A stretch of 64,000 nt of DNA from Kineothrix alysoides (GCF_000732725.1 NZ_JPNB01000001.1:2170001-2234000); one strand, 5' to 3'; counted from the stretch's first letter, positions 1 through 8,745 are shown. The notes: generated by a model from the sequence alone, not told the origin. Translations and numbers: made by a program.

Positions 1-1017
1 GCCTACGCCATACTCAAACTGTGCATCCGGGCCGAGGAAGGTTCCTACGTTCCACGCTCCGTCCGTAGACATAACCACTTTTTCTGTTCCGAGTGAAGTA
101 TTCAAAGAATTTGAGGCGTCGCTGACTTCAGGTGCGCAATGATATTTTAAGGATAAATCAGCAATTGCCTGAATTGCATCTGCTGTTTCTTTGGAATTAA
201 TGGTACATTCCGTACCGTCTGCGTTAAAATATCCGCCGCCGTTTGACAATGCCCATACTTCCATCTGCCATGCCAGCGTATTGATATTGCATCCGTAGAT
301 TTCAACGTTCTGAGGATCAAAAGCGGGATCCAGTGCATTTTTCCCATTGATATCCAGCGTCAGTGTCTGTGCAATCTTTACGAAGGTATTCCAGTCCCAA
401 GCCGCATCTGCGGAAGCAGGCGGTGTAAACTCTGCCGGATCGAGATTCTGCTTCTCACATACTTCCTTGAGCAAATCGATGTTATACCACATATTTAAAA
501 CTTCGTTCGCTGCAGAATAAGCTACCGGCGTGCCCTTGAAGGTAAAGGTAAGGGACTCTAACGGCTTCGCATCTCCTTCGCCGTACATGTCACTTATGTC
601 GTAGAGCAATCCATTTTCCGCAAAATCCAAAACGCCTGCTTCGCTCATAATACCGGTATCCGGCAATTCCCCTGCCGTAGCCATAGCATTCAGCTTCGTA
701 ACGTAATTGTCGTGATCAATCTTCAATACTTCTACATAAATTTCATCCTGCTCCGAATTGAATTTATCTGCCACTGCCTGAGTAGCCGCTGTTTCCGTGT
801 CATTTCCCCACTGCGCATAGGTAATATGTACTTTGCTACCGTCGTCAGCCTTTTCCGCCTTGGGGGCCTCGGCTTTGTCCGTCTCCGCCGCTTCTGTCTG
901 CGTCGCACTCTCCTGGGTTACTGCGTTTGTCGTTTCCTGGCTGCTTCCGCAGCCTGCCAGCATTGTTCCTGCCAAAATCAGGGACATCGCCAAACTTACT
1001 AGTTGCTTTCTCTTCAT
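1..1017 (-). CDS. Sugar ABC transporter substrate-binding lipoprotein (partial)
   Basis: Extracellular solute-binding protein, family 1 type, that would capture a sugar or oligosaccharide outside the membrane. The N-terminus shows a Lys/Arg start, a hydrophobic stretch and the lipobox LAGC with Cys about residue 23, so it should be lipid-anchored. An acidic, Ala-rich linker follows, then a fold opening (HITYAQWGNDTE) typical of family 1 binding proteins. The C-terminus runs off the left edge. It lies 79 bp downstream of the GH127 hydrolase on the same strand, so the pair likely belongs to one operon whose permease genes should lie beyond the window. The ligand is not visible; an arabinoside is inferred from the hydrolase. 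Confidence 0.9.
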   Translation of the reverse strand, partial: MKRKQLVSLAMSLILAGTMLAGCGSSQETTNAVTQESATQTEAAETDKAEAPKAEKADDGSKVHITYAQWGNDTETAATQAVADKFNSEQDEIYVEVLKIDHDNYVTKLNAMATAGELPDTGIMSEAGVLDFAENGLLYDISDMYGEGDAKPLESLTFTFKGTPVAYSAANEVLNMWYNIDLLKEVCEKQNLDPAEFTPPASADAAWDWNTFVKIAQTLTLDINGKNALDPAFDPQNVEIYGCNINTLAWQMEVWALSNGGGYFNADGTECTINSKETADAIQAIADLSLKYHCAPEVSDASNSLNTSLGTEKVVMSTDGAWNVGTFLGPDAQFEYGVG

Positions 1018-1096
1018 AGTTTCCTCTCCTTTAATAATTTGATTTTTATTCCACGGCATTCGTTATTGAATACCGGCATAAACACCCCATTTTGAC

Positions 1097-3034
1097 CTAA
1101 AATTTTACTTTCTGCCACACCAGCATCTCTCCGCTGCCTCGATTATTCCATAAGCAGTACGGAACTGCTTGAAGTTTTGTTTCCCTTAACTCAAACCCCG
1201 GTTCACCATACAGTCCGTCACTTGGAATTCTTTTATTTTCCAGACGGCTCCCCTCATACTCCAGCACCGGTATATCCCCAACCAGCCCCTCCGCCGGCTC
1301 TTTCGGTTCAATCGGTTTGTGTATTTCCACGAACACTCCGGCAAGGTTTCTTCCATTTTCCTTTTCTTCCAAACAGTACACCAAAGGTCCCTTTACCAAG
1401 GCTACCTTTCCGCAGTCCTCGCGAACATTATCGCTGGCCGCCACCCATTTGGCATCTATTCCGAAATAAACCGCAAGTTCATGCTTTCCGGCTTCTCCCG
1501 CCCCGACAATCATATATCCGGCTTCTTTCTCCGGCTCTATCAAATCTCCATCCAAAATCATCTTTACGCTCTTCGCATATTCAGGAACTCTTATCTTTAT
1601 CCGAAGTTCTTTTGTCCCTTCGTTCTCATAGCCGATTCTGACAACACCGTTTTGCAGCAGCTTGGACCCCATCTTCACATGTAAGCTGCCATCTTTTAAA
1701 GCGACCTTGGCCTCTGACGAAATAAACTGATGAATAAACAATGTATTTCCTTCCCTGGCGTAAATATATTGTCCCAAAGATGCCAGCGTTCGAGCCACAT
1801 TGGTCGGACAGCAAGCCACAGAAAACCATTTCTGCCTATTCGCCTTCACGTGGTCCATATAGGTGCGCTTCGTACAAAATTCCGGCACTACCTCCAAAGG
1901 ATTCACATAAAAATAACGGTTGCCTTCTATATTGATTCCCGCAAGAACCGTATTATAGAGCGCTTTCTCGACAATATCGTAATACCTGGCATCCCCCGTC
2001 ACCGCCGTCATCCTCTGTCCAAACATCATAAGCCCTATGGAAGCACAGGTCTCCGAGTAGTTCGTCCGATTGGGCAAATCGTAATCCACCGTAAATCTTT
2101 CCAATAAGCCGCTGGAACCGACACCCCCGGTAATGTACATCCGCTTCTGCGTAACGTTATTCCAAATAGCCTTGCAGGCTTCTAAAAGATCTTTGTCCTG
2201 CCGCTCTCCGGCCAAATCTGCCATCGCGCTGCACATATACATGGCACGGACCGCATGCCCTTCTGCCGTTTTTTGCTTTACCGGACGCATATGAGCCTGG
2301 GAATATGACAAGTCATAATTATCGAATTCCGGAAAGAACTCATATCTGCCTCGCTGCCTGATCTCCCCCAGGAAATAACTCGGTTCCTTTCCCCTCTCAT
2401 CAATAAAGTAATACGCACAATCTAAATATCTCTTATCTCCGGTAACTTTATAGAGTTTTATCAACCCCAGTTCCACTTCCTGATGCCCCGGATAGCCGTG
2501 TATCTGTCCTTCCTCTTGGCCGAAGACCCGGCAAATAAGGTCTGCGTTCTTTCTGGCAATATTAAGAAGGTGATCCTTCCCGGTTGCTTCATAATACGCT
2601 GTTGCGGCCTCCATCAAATGTCCTGCGGTATATAGTTCATGACCCTCTACCTGATTACTCCATTTCTTTTCAGGAGCCATAATCGTAAAATATGTATTCA
2701 AATATCCATCCGGCTCCTGCGCCCTGCCTACCAGTTCAATTATCTCATCTGCCTGACGCTCAAAAGCCTTGCCGGTTCCGTTATCGATGCAATAGGCCAC
2801 TGCCTCCAGCCACTTATATAAATCCGTATCCTGAAAAACGACACCTCTGCGTTCTCCCTCCATCTCTCCGGCCGCTATCTTAAAATTAGCGATGCAATAG
2901 GTTGGCATAGCCTCCTTCTGACGGTCATTCAACACTTCCCACTGATATTCTAGAATCTTATCCGCCACCTGCTTCGTATAGCTGCCAAATAACGAATCCG
3001 TAATCTTAATATTATTCAACTTTATTTTTTCCAA
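1097..3034 (-). CDS. GH127 beta-L-arabinofuranosidase-type glycoside hydrolase
   Basis: A 645-residue enzyme resembling the GH127 family (type member HypBA1, about 658 residues), which removes beta-L-arabinofuranose from arabinosides and hydroxyproline-linked glycans. The family's Zn/cysteine active site is visible: Glu328 and Cys330 in NYSETCAS, and the double cysteine Cys408-Cys409 in SVACCPTN. There is no signal peptide, so it should act in the cytoplasm on imported oligosaccharide. The start is TTG, preceded by GGGAG; no better in-frame ATG is available. It is divergent from a LacI-type regulator and precedes a sugar-binding lipoprotein. Family assignment is firm; the exact substrate is inferred. 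Confidence 0.92.
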   Translation of the reverse strand: MEKIKLNNIKITDSLFGSYTKQVADKILEYQWEVLNDRQKEAMPTYCIANFKIAAGEMEGERRGVVFQDTDLYKWLEAVAYCIDNGTGKAFERQADEIIELVGRAQEPDGYLNTYFTIMAPEKKWSNQVEGHELYTAGHLMEAATAYYEATGKDHLLNIARKNADLICRVFGQEEGQIHGYPGHQEVELGLIKLYKVTGDKRYLDCAYYFIDERGKEPSYFLGEIRQRGRYEFFPEFDNYDLSYSQAHMRPVKQKTAEGHAVRAMYMCSAMADLAGERQDKDLLEACKAIWNNVTQKRMYITGGVGSSGLLERFTVDYDLPNRTNYSETCASIGLMMFGQRMTAVTGDARYYDIVEKALYNTVLAGINIEGNRYFYVNPLEVVPEFCTKRTYMDHVKANRQKWFSVACCPTNVARTLASLGQYIYAREGNTLFIHQFISSEAKVALKDGSLHVKMGSKLLQNGVVRIGYENEGTKELRIKIRVPEYAKSVKMILDGDLIEPEKEAGYMIVGAGEAGKHELAVYFGIDAKWVAASDNVREDCGKVALVKGPLVYCLEEKENGRNLAGVFVEIHKPIEPKEPAEGLVGDIPVLEYEGSRLENKRIPSDGLYGEPGFELRETKLQAVPYCLWNNRGSGEMLVWQKVKF

Positions 3035-3130
3035 TCATCTCCCAGCCTTTCTGTTATATTTTTCTACTTTTTTATTTCATTTTTACTTTTTTACTCTATT
3101 TTCTTTCTTGCTTTTCCACTTTTATTTTTT

Positions 3131-3143
3131 GTTAAACGTTTAC
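3131..3143. promoter_or_regulatory. LacI-type operator copy 1
   Basis: The sequence GTTAAACGTTTAC has a perfect TAAACGTTTA palindromic core with the central CG step typical of LacI-family operators. It repeats exactly at 3208-3220 and nearly at 3357-3370. It sits in the 5' region of the GH127 gene, downstream of the probable promoter, where a bound repressor would block elongation or loop to the other sites. A CcpA cre site is an alternative reading, but the identical copies in one spacer favour the local regulator. Confidence 0.75.
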
Positions 3144-3184
3144 TATAAAAAAATAAAACATATACAATTTCTCTGAAAACATGC

Positions 3185-3213
3185 ATTATATTTGTTTTTA
3201 TTTTTTTGTTAAA
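3185..3213 (-). promoter_or_regulatory. Possible promoter of the GH127 operon
   Basis: On the minus strand a perfect TATAAT lies at 3190-3185, with a weak -35 (TTTAAC) at 3213-3208 separated by 17 bp. The second LacI-type operator overlaps that -35. The -10 is convincing; the -35 is poor, so the promoter may need an activator or be weak. Confidence 0.4.
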
Positions 3214-3220
3214 CGTTTAC
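3208..3220. promoter_or_regulatory. LacI-type operator copy 2
   Basis: Exact 13-bp copy of the operator at 3131. The two centres are 77 bp apart, about seven helical turns, which suits looping by a tetrameric or paired LacI-family repressor. It overlaps the probable -35 of the GH127 promoter. Confidence 0.75.
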
Positions 3221-3354
3221 CTTATCATTGGTTTATTCTAACACTCACATTATTATTTGTAAATACTGTTTGTTATTTTTGTTAAATATATAACATTTTG
3301 CTTTCTCCTTTTTGTATAAATTGAACATCTAACTTCTTTGCTCCGCTTTTCAAC

Positions 3355-3383
3355 TTGTAAAACGTTTATCCTGCATATATAAT
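3355..3383 (+). promoter_or_regulatory. Promoter of the LacI regulator with overlapping operator copy 3
   Basis: TTGTAA at 3355-3360 and TATAAT at 3378-3383 are separated by 17 bp, a good vegetative promoter 34 bp before the regulator start. The third operator-like site (GTAAAACGTTTATC, 3357-3370) overlaps the -35 and spacer, which predicts autoregulation by the LacI-family protein. Confidence 0.65.
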
Positions 3384-3416
3384 ATAAACAAATGTATTTA
3401 TCGAGGTGGAAATTTT

Positions 3417-4457
3417 ATGGCAAATATGAAAGACATTGCAGACAAGGCGAATGTTTCTATTGCTACCGTTTCCAAGGTCTTAAACGGAATCGGCGGAATA
3501 AGCAGCGAGACGACGGAGCTGGTGCTTTCCATTGCGGACGAATTGAATTACCGTCCGAATCTTTATGCACGGAATTTAAAAAAAGGCCAGAGCCATTCCC
3601 TTGGCATCATATCGGAGGATATTACCGTCTTCAATACGCCGCCTATCATAGATGGAATAGGTGCTTGCTGCGAAGAACGGAACTATCATTATCTGCTGGA
3701 AAATCTCCGTCTCCACAAGCTGAGTATCGATCCTGTCATTCACGCCGCCAAGTATAATCAACTGACTGATGAGGCCATTGATCTGATGCTTTCCATGCAG
3801 GTAGATGGAATCATTTATTTGAGCTGCCACAGTCATAAAGTTCTTGCACATCCCTTGAACCAAAACATTCCTTTTGTCTGTGCCTATTGCAGCAGTCCAA
3901 GCCTTTCTATCCCTTCCCTGCTTTACAATGACAGAAAGGCAGCTTATGAAGCTACCGGTCTGCTCGTCCGCCAGGGACATGCACGTATTGGCTGCGTAAC
4001 AGGTTCCTCTGACAGTATTCACATGAGAAACCGCCTGACCGGATATCAGGAGGCACTTTTTGAAAATGATATTCCTTATAATCCTCATTTGACCATACAA
4101 GGCGATTGGCACAGAGACAGCGGATACCAAGCGGCCGAAAAGCTGCTGAAACAGAATGTTACTGCGATTTTCTGCCACAATGATATAATGGCAATGGGAA
4201 TTATCGATTATTGTACGAAACAGGGCGTCGAAATCGGCCGAGATCTGGCTCTTATCGGTTTCGATAACCTGGAAATCAGTACGGTATGCCGCCCGACGCT
4301 TTCTACCGTGGAGCTTCCGCTTTTCGACATTGGCCACGCTTCTGCCCGCATCTTGATTGACAAGATCGAAGGCACAAAAGAGCCTGCGATAGGAGAGATA
4401 TATTTGGATTGCCAGATTATCGAGAGAGAGTCGACACAGCTCTACCGGAAAAAATAG
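3417..4457 (+). CDS. LacI family transcriptional regulator
   Basis: A 346-residue DNA-binding repressor. Residues 1-55 form the classic helix-turn-helix and hinge helix (MKDIADKANVSIATVSKVLNG, then LNYRPNLYARNLKKG). Residues 60-340 form the periplasmic-binding-protein-like sensor, including the family signature around ALIGFDNLEIS near residue 280. The start is chosen by GAGGTGG nine bases upstream. It is divergent from the GH127/sugar-binding operon and its own promoter overlaps an operator, so it is the likely local, autoregulated sugar-responsive repressor. The inducer is unknown, presumably the released pentose or the imported arabinoside. Confidence 0.95.
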   Translation: MANMKDIADKANVSIATVSKVLNGIGGISSETTELVLSIADELNYRPNLYARNLKKGQSHSLGIISEDITVFNTPPIIDGIGACCEERNYHYLLENLRLHKLSIDPVIHAAKYNQLTDEAIDLMLSMQVDGIIYLSCHSHKVLAHPLNQNIPFVCAYCSSPSLSIPSLLYNDRKAAYEATGLLVRQGHARIGCVTGSSDSIHMRNRLTGYQEALFENDIPYNPHLTIQGDWHRDSGYQAAEKLLKQNVTAIFCHNDIMAMGIIDYCTKQGVEIGRDLALIGFDNLEISTVCRPTLSTVELPLFDIGHASARILIDKIEGTKEPAIGEIYLDCQIIERESTQLYRKK

Positions 4458-4503
4458 CCGAACAAAATGTGCTTCGAATCGTGATTTTCATGGGTAGATA
4501 TGC

Positions 4504-4540
4504 AGCAGCTTATCAATAAGATAAGCTGCTTTTTATTTTG
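4504..4540 (+). terminator. Rho-independent terminator of the LacI gene
   Basis: A perfect 11-bp stem (AGCAGCTTATC / GATAAGCTGCT) with a 5-base loop is followed directly by TTTTTATTTT. It ends the regulator transcript before the BlaI operon. Confidence 0.9.
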
Positions 4541-4605
4541 TCTATTACAATACTGGTACTATATAATTGGAAATATGTACCTGTCAGGAATCATTGACAC
4601 AAATG

Positions 4606-4621
4606 GTCTAACGTGGTAGAC
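4606..4621. promoter_or_regulatory. Candidate BlaI-family operator
   Basis: The inverted repeat GTCTA-N6-TAGAC lies 39 bp before the BlaI start, and a second TAGAC half-site follows at 4641-4645 next to the ribosome site. BlaI/MecI dimers bind short TACA/TGTA- or GTCTA-type inverted repeats in their own promoters, so this is the natural autoregulatory site. Confidence 0.6.
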
Positions 4622-4659
4622 TTATTTTGGTTTAATGAATTAGACTAAGGAGGTATTGT

Positions 4660-5022
4660 ATGGAAAAGTCAAAAGTATTTGAAAGTGAGTATCGATTTTG
4701 TCTGCTGCTGTGGGAGTATGAGCCGATAAAAAGCACTGAACTGGTAAAGCTATGTGAAGAGCGGTTGGGATGGAAGAAAGCGACAACTTATACCGTAATA
4801 AGAAGGTTGAGCGATCGCGGGATTGTAAAGAGCGAAAATGCCGTTGTTACAAGTGTTGTATCGAAAAGTGACGTTCAAGCCGCAGAAATTGATGAGCTGG
4901 TAGAAAAGACATTTGAGGGTTCCATACCGGCATTTATTGCAGCATTTACAAAGAGAAAGAAATTATCAGAAAAAGAAGTCAGCGAGCTTCGTCAAATGCT
5001 CGATTCATATGGAGAGGAATAA
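4660..5022 (+). CDS. BlaI/MecI family transcriptional repressor
   Basis: A 120-residue winged-helix repressor of the BlaI/MecI/CopY family. The N-terminal two-thirds shows the family helix-turn-helix (ELVKLCEERLGWKKATTYTVIRRLSDRGIV), and the C-terminal helices (FIAAFTKRKKLSEKEVSELRQML) match the dimerisation part cleaved by M56 sensors. It has AAGGAGG seven bases before ATG and ends 2 bp before the M56 gene, so the two are translationally close. No beta-lactamase gene lies nearby, so the signal and targets are unknown. Family call is secure. Confidence 0.93.
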   Translation: MEKSKVFESEYRFCLLLWEYEPIKSTELVKLCEERLGWKKATTYTVIRRLSDRGIVKSENAVVTSVVSKSDVQAAEIDELVEKTFEGSIPAFIAAFTKRKKLSEKEVSELRQMLDSYGEE

Positions 5023-5024
5023 GT

Positions 5025-6860
5025 ATGGAGATATTATTTCTAAAATTGTTAAATATGAGTATTTCTGCCAGCTGGATGATTCTTGCGGTTATCGTATTGC
5101 GGGGAGTCTTATATAGAGCACCGAAATCCATGCGCCGACTTCTTTGGCTTTTGGTTGGAATTCGATTAATTTGTCCATTTTCCATAGAAAGCGCAGTAAG
5201 TCTTATTCCGAATACAGAAGCAGTCCAGGCGGAAAGAATCTATTTTTCCGATGCGCCGGTGACTGATACGGAAAGTGCAATTATTGAAGCAGCAGATAGT
5301 TCCATTATAACAGATACGGCAGCTGCGGCACCGGGAGCCAGCATGAATCCATTTCAGATAGTAATCTTTATGGCGGCTGCTGCCTGGATTATCGGAATGC
5401 TTATAATGTTCTTGTATACTGTTGTAAGCTGGATGAGCTTAAGAAGAAGGGTATGTACAGCAATCCATTTAAGAGATAACATCTGGCAAAGTGAATTGGT
5501 TGATTCTCCTTTTATTTTAGGATTGTTTCATCCGCATATATATATTCCTTCCTATCTGGATAATGAGCAGCTTTCTTACGTAATTGCACATGAAAACTCT
5601 CATATAAGGCATTGCGATCACTGGATTAAGCCCGTTGGGTTTTTATTGCTTGGAATATATTGGTTCAATCCTTTCATTTGGCTTGCATATATATTGCTTT
5701 GCCGGGATATAGAATTCGCTTGTGATGAACGTGTAATCAAAGAGATGAATCCTTCAGAGAAAAAGGCCTATTCCAGCACGCTTCTTTCCTGCAGCATAAC
5801 AAGAAAATCAATTGCTGCATGTCCGCTGGCATTTGGTGAAAATAGTATAAAAGCAAGAATTAAATTAGTACTGAGCTATAAAAAGCCAACGCTTTGGATA
5901 ATGCTTGCAGCTGTTATTTCGTGTATTGTAGTTGGAGTATGCTTTTTAACGAATCCAAGGGAATCAAAGGAACCCCAGAATAATAGCCTGAATACACCAG
6001 ACTCCGCAACAGAAAGCTCAGGCACGGACGATGCGGGAACAGATGATTTAGGTACGGATGGTTCGGGCACAGAGGGCTTAGATACGAATGAGTCGGACAC
6101 AGCGGGATTAAACGCGGATGATTCGGATAAAGAGGAAATGAATGGAGCAAAGCAATTTGTGGAAGCTTGGGGAAGCGCGTTCTGCCATAGAGACGGAAAT
6201 TATATTGCTGAGCATATATCGGATGATGTGCAGTCTGAGCTTAGCAAGGATTTGCTGGTTGTTGGAGAGGGATATTATTCATTTGGTTTTTCAAGCCCGT
6301 GGCCGATGTTTACGGAAAATGATTATCATATTGAATCCCTGGATGAAGACAAAGCAGAGATCATCTACTATGCATGGACATCTGAACCTCATGTGACTGT
6401 TTGGAGAGAAACTATAAAATATACGATAGAAGACGGCGTCTATACAGTTATCGATGAAGAACTGTTATATCTGGATCATATTCATACAGCAAAAGAGTTT
6501 ACTTTAGCAAACCCGGAAGGTGTTATCACGAGGATGATGGATTATCAGTATAATGGAGCCGGAGAGGTATTGAATCAGAATGCATTATCTTCGGAAATGC
6601 CGGCATATACAGAATTGTTTGAACCTGACAGAGCTGCTATCCGTCTTCTGAATCTTTTAGATGATCCGGATAAAGTAAAGGTAACGGCGGATACAAATGC
6701 GGAGAATACAGTATCACAGGTTGTAATTTATTTTAAAGAGGACGGCACAAATGTGGAAATAACAATGATAAAGCCGTTTGGCAAAGATGGTATATGGGTT
6801 CCGAAGACAAGGTCGAATGATAAAGAGGCAAGTGAATATATTACTGATATAGAAGATTAG
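5025..6860 (+). CDS. M56 family peptidase / BlaR1-like sensor with atypical C-terminal domain
   Basis: A 611-residue membrane sensor-protease that would cleave the adjacent BlaI-type repressor. Membrane helices are visible near residues 4-28, 36-52, 110-135 and 290-310. The zinc site is HENSH (189-193) in AHENSHIRHCDHW, followed by the family's FNPFIWL and DIEFACDERV motifs. Beyond the last helix BlaR1 would carry a penicillin-binding sensor. Here there is instead a low-complexity linker of roughly GTDDS-like repeats (about 325-370) and a 240-residue domain without an SxxK motif, somewhat like ketosteroid-isomerase/DUF4829-type extracytoplasmic domains. The sensed signal is therefore probably not a beta-lactam bound by acylation. 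Confidence 0.88.
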   Translation: MEILFLKLLNMSISASWMILAVIVLRGVLYRAPKSMRRLLWLLVGIRLICPFSIESAVSLIPNTEAVQAERIYFSDAPVTDTESAIIEAADSSIITDTAAAAPGASMNPFQIVIFMAAAAWIIGMLIMFLYTVVSWMSLRRRVCTAIHLRDNIWQSELVDSPFILGLFHPHIYIPSYLDNEQLSYVIAHENSHIRHCDHWIKPVGFLLLGIYWFNPFIWLAYILLCRDIEFACDERVIKEMNPSEKKAYSSTLLSCSITRKSIAACPLAFGENSIKARIKLVLSYKKPTLWIMLAAVISCIVVGVCFLTNPRESKEPQNNSLNTPDSATESSGTDDAGTDDLGTDGSGTEGLDTNESDTAGLNADDSDKEEMNGAKQFVEAWGSAFCHRDGNYIAEHISDDVQSELSKDLLVVGEGYYSFGFSSPWPMFTENDYHIESLDEDKAEIIYYAWTSEPHVTVWRETIKYTIEDGVYTVIDEELLYLDHIHTAKEFTLANPEGVITRMMDYQYNGAGEVLNQNALSSEMPAYTELFEPDRAAIRLLNLLDDPDKVKVTADTNAENTVSQVVIYFKEDGTNVEITMIKPFGKDGIWVPKTRSNDKEASEYITDIED

Positions 6861-6915
6861 CAAAGGAACAAACTGCATCATAAATACAAAAATCACTTCA
6901 TAACGGTCAAAAAGA

Positions 6916-6968
6916 GGGCTATCGCCAAGCTAACTATTTTTAGCCGGTGCGATGGCCCCAAAACTTTT
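6916..6968 (-). terminator. Terminator of the rhodanese gene
   Basis: A two-part stem (GGGCTATCGC / GCGATGGCCC outside, AGCTAA / TTAGC inside) between convergent genes. On the minus strand it is followed by CTCTTTTTGACC, so it mainly ends the rhodanese transcript. The plus-strand side has only AAAACTTTTT after a short gap. Confidence 0.7.
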
Positions 6969-6991
6969 TAAACATCTTCCTATCTCAGCAT

Positions 6992-7306
6992 TTACCTCCT
7001 GTTTAGCGGTCCTTTATAGCCGGAGATCCCTCCGATATTTTCCGCCTGATATCCTTGCTTTTTAAGCCATGCGCAGGCTTGTGTGCTGCGTCCGCCGCTT
7101 TGGCAATATACAAATAGGGGGATTTTTTTATCGAGCCTTATGGACTCTATTTTATTTAATGGAATATTTTTGCTTTGAGGAATATTTCCATGAGAAAATT
7201 CCTCCGGGGTTCTTACGTCCAGCAAAACTGCGCCTTCCGTTTTTTTAAAGCGCTCTACTCCTTCATTGATCGTTCCTGTTATTCGTAGTAAATCAAAAAG
7301 TCCCAT
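6992..7306 (-). CDS. Rhodanese-like sulfurtransferase domain protein
   Basis: A single-domain rhodanese of 104 residues. It carries the family signatures LLDVRTPEEFSHGNIPQSKNIPL and the active-site loop VYCQSGGRS, with the persulfide-forming Cys intact. Such proteins transfer sulfane sulfur to acceptors such as cyanide or thiols in the cytoplasm. The start at MGLFDLL is chosen because AAAGG lies ten bases upstream; longer in-frame starts lack a ribosome site. It stands alone between convergent neighbours. Confidence 0.9.
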   Translation of the reverse strand: MGLFDLLRITGTINEGVERFKKTEGAVLLDVRTPEEFSHGNIPQSKNIPLNKIESIRLDKKIPLFVYCQSGGRSTQACAWLKKQGYQAENIGGISGYKGPLNRR

Positions 7307-7711
7307 TTTTATCATTCCTTTCTTTCGTGCTTTTTGTTTAGAAAACTGCAAAATTGTGGGGTGGAGAATTCTATACTCCATTTGTGGGTGTGAATCTTGT
7401 AATTATCCTTGGTTTGCAGGTCATTATTTATGCCGCCATAATATACATTTATTGGATATAGGTGAAATGTAGCATGTTTAACCGAAATTTTCTGTGACTG
7501 TGTCACATATACTGTTTCTTTATTAAGTGAGGATAAATTTCAATATCGATTTATTTATGATAAGAAAGGCGTTACTGAGAACGGAGTGAACAGTAACAGA
7601 AAGGCTGCTTTCTGAAATTTAAGAAATTTACGGTTTATATTATTGGTCAATTAAGTTATAATACAAGGGTCGTAATCTTTTATTGATAAAAATTAACATA
7701 AGGAGTAAGTT
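7307..7711. other. Non-coding spacer with repeat core and PopT promoter
   Basis: No convincing gene is visible. The spacer holds one 27-bp copy of a dispersed repeat (7571-7597), directly followed by a small hairpin (AGAAAG-GCTG-CTTTCT), and the promoter of the DUF368 gene: TTTATA at 7634-7639, 17 bp, then a perfect TATAAT at 7657-7662. Confidence 0.6.
7571..7597. repeat. Dispersed repeat core, copy A
   Basis: 27 bp beginning GTTACTG and ending CAGTAAC. Its reverse complement is identical to 36087-36113 and differs at one base from 35273-35299. A 12-bp partial match (GTGAACAGTAAC) occurs at 9410-9421. Only the core is shared here; the larger hairpin seen in the other two copies is absent. 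Confidence 0.75.
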
Positions 7712-8533
7712 ATGGAAAATTGGCTTTTACGTTTTGTAAAGGGAATGTTTATCGGTTCCGGTTTTATTCTTCCCGGTGTCAGCGGCGGCGCGCTTGCCGC
7801 AGTTTTTGGGATTTATGAGCGGATCATTTCCTTTCTGGCACACATTACAAAGGATTTTAAGAATAACGTGTTATTCTTTATTCCGGTAGGACTTGGCGGC
7901 TTGACCGGGGTATTTGTATTATCATTTGCTGTAAGCTTTTTGCTTGGTACTTTTGAATCATACATACTTTGGTTCTTTGTCGGCTGTATTGTAGGAACGG
8001 TGCCCGCCTTGTGGGAGCAGGCCGGTAAGAAGGGACGGAGCGGTAAACATATCGCTATTCTCGTCGTTACATTTATTATTGGTCTGGTCTTCTTGTTTTA
8101 TGGTGAAGAACTGTTCAGTACGGGCGTTCCGCAGAATTTCGGTACATGGATGTTTGCAGGAGCACTGATTGGACTTGGTATTATCGTTCCTGGACTGAGC
8201 CCGTCTAATTTCCTGGTTTACATGGGAATGTATAAGGCTATGGCTGACGGTATTAAGACTATGGATATGGGAGTTCTTATTCCTCTGGCAATCGGCGGAA
8301 TGGCTTGTGTACTTCTTCTTGCGAAACTGATGGATTATATTTTCTCCAAGGCGTATGCCGGTCTGTTTCATTTTATCCTGGGCATAGTCTTCGCTTCCAC
8401 TGTGATGATTATACCGAGAGATTTCAACTATCTCAGTGCCGGTACGATTATATGCGTTATCATGTGTGCTGCCGGAGCCGCTCTGGGTTACTGGATGAGC
8501 ATGCTGGAGAAGAGATATAAGCCTGAGGATTAA
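7712..8533 (+). CDS. DUF368 family protein, PopT-type undecaprenyl-phosphate transporter
   Basis: A 273-residue polytopic membrane protein of the DUF368 family. Members (PopT) have been identified as transporters that return undecaprenyl phosphate, the lipid carrier of wall precursors, to the cytoplasmic leaflet. The signature start GMFIGSGFILPGVSGGALAAVFGIYE is present, and its internal repeat GLGIIVPGLSPSNFL appears near residue 155, the expected two-fold pseudo-symmetry. Seven to eight hydrophobic helices are visible. AAGGAG precedes the ATG, and a strong vegetative promoter lies 50 bp upstream. Monocistronic, ending at the terminator at 8651. Confidence 0.9.
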   Translation: MENWLLRFVKGMFIGSGFILPGVSGGALAAVFGIYERIISFLAHITKDFKNNVLFFIPVGLGGLTGVFVLSFAVSFLLGTFESYILWFFVGCIVGTVPALWEQAGKKGRSGKHIAILVVTFIIGLVFLFYGEELFSTGVPQNFGTWMFAGALIGLGIIVPGLSPSNFLVYMGMYKAMADGIKTMDMGVLIPLAIGGMACVLLLAKLMDYIFSKAYAGLFHFILGIVFASTVMIIPRDFNYLSAGTIICVIMCAAGAALGYWMSMLEKRYKPED

Positions 8534-8650
8534 TAGTTGGTCTGAAGGGCAACACGAGTGTTTTCCGCTCGCGTTTATACCATAAGAGGCAATACCTTCA
8601 CACGGTAAATCGGTAAGGTCTTTCCCCGATTATAAAAAAGCGATATAAAA

Positions 8651-8692
8651 AGGTAAATTGTCCATGATAAAGTGGACAATTTACCTCTTTTT
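8651..8692 (+). terminator. Bidirectional terminator between popT-like and mgsA
   Basis: A perfect 14-bp stem (AGGTAAATTGTCCA / TGGACAATTTACCT) with an 8-base loop has CTTTTT after it on the plus strand and TTTTTATA after it on the minus strand, so it serves both convergent genes. Confidence 0.93.
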
Positions 8693-8745
8693 AAATTGAG
8701 CGGACATATCTTAATTGCTCTTCGCTAATTATTTTCTATAAACGG

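Noticed and set aside
3576-4337. 253-codon frame opposite the LacI gene
   Set aside because: It mirrors the LacI coding frame, has no ribosome site and no family resemblance.
4660-6860. A beta-lactam resistance operon
   Set aside because: No beta-lactamase or PBP2a gene is adjacent, and the sensor lacks the penicillin-binding domain.
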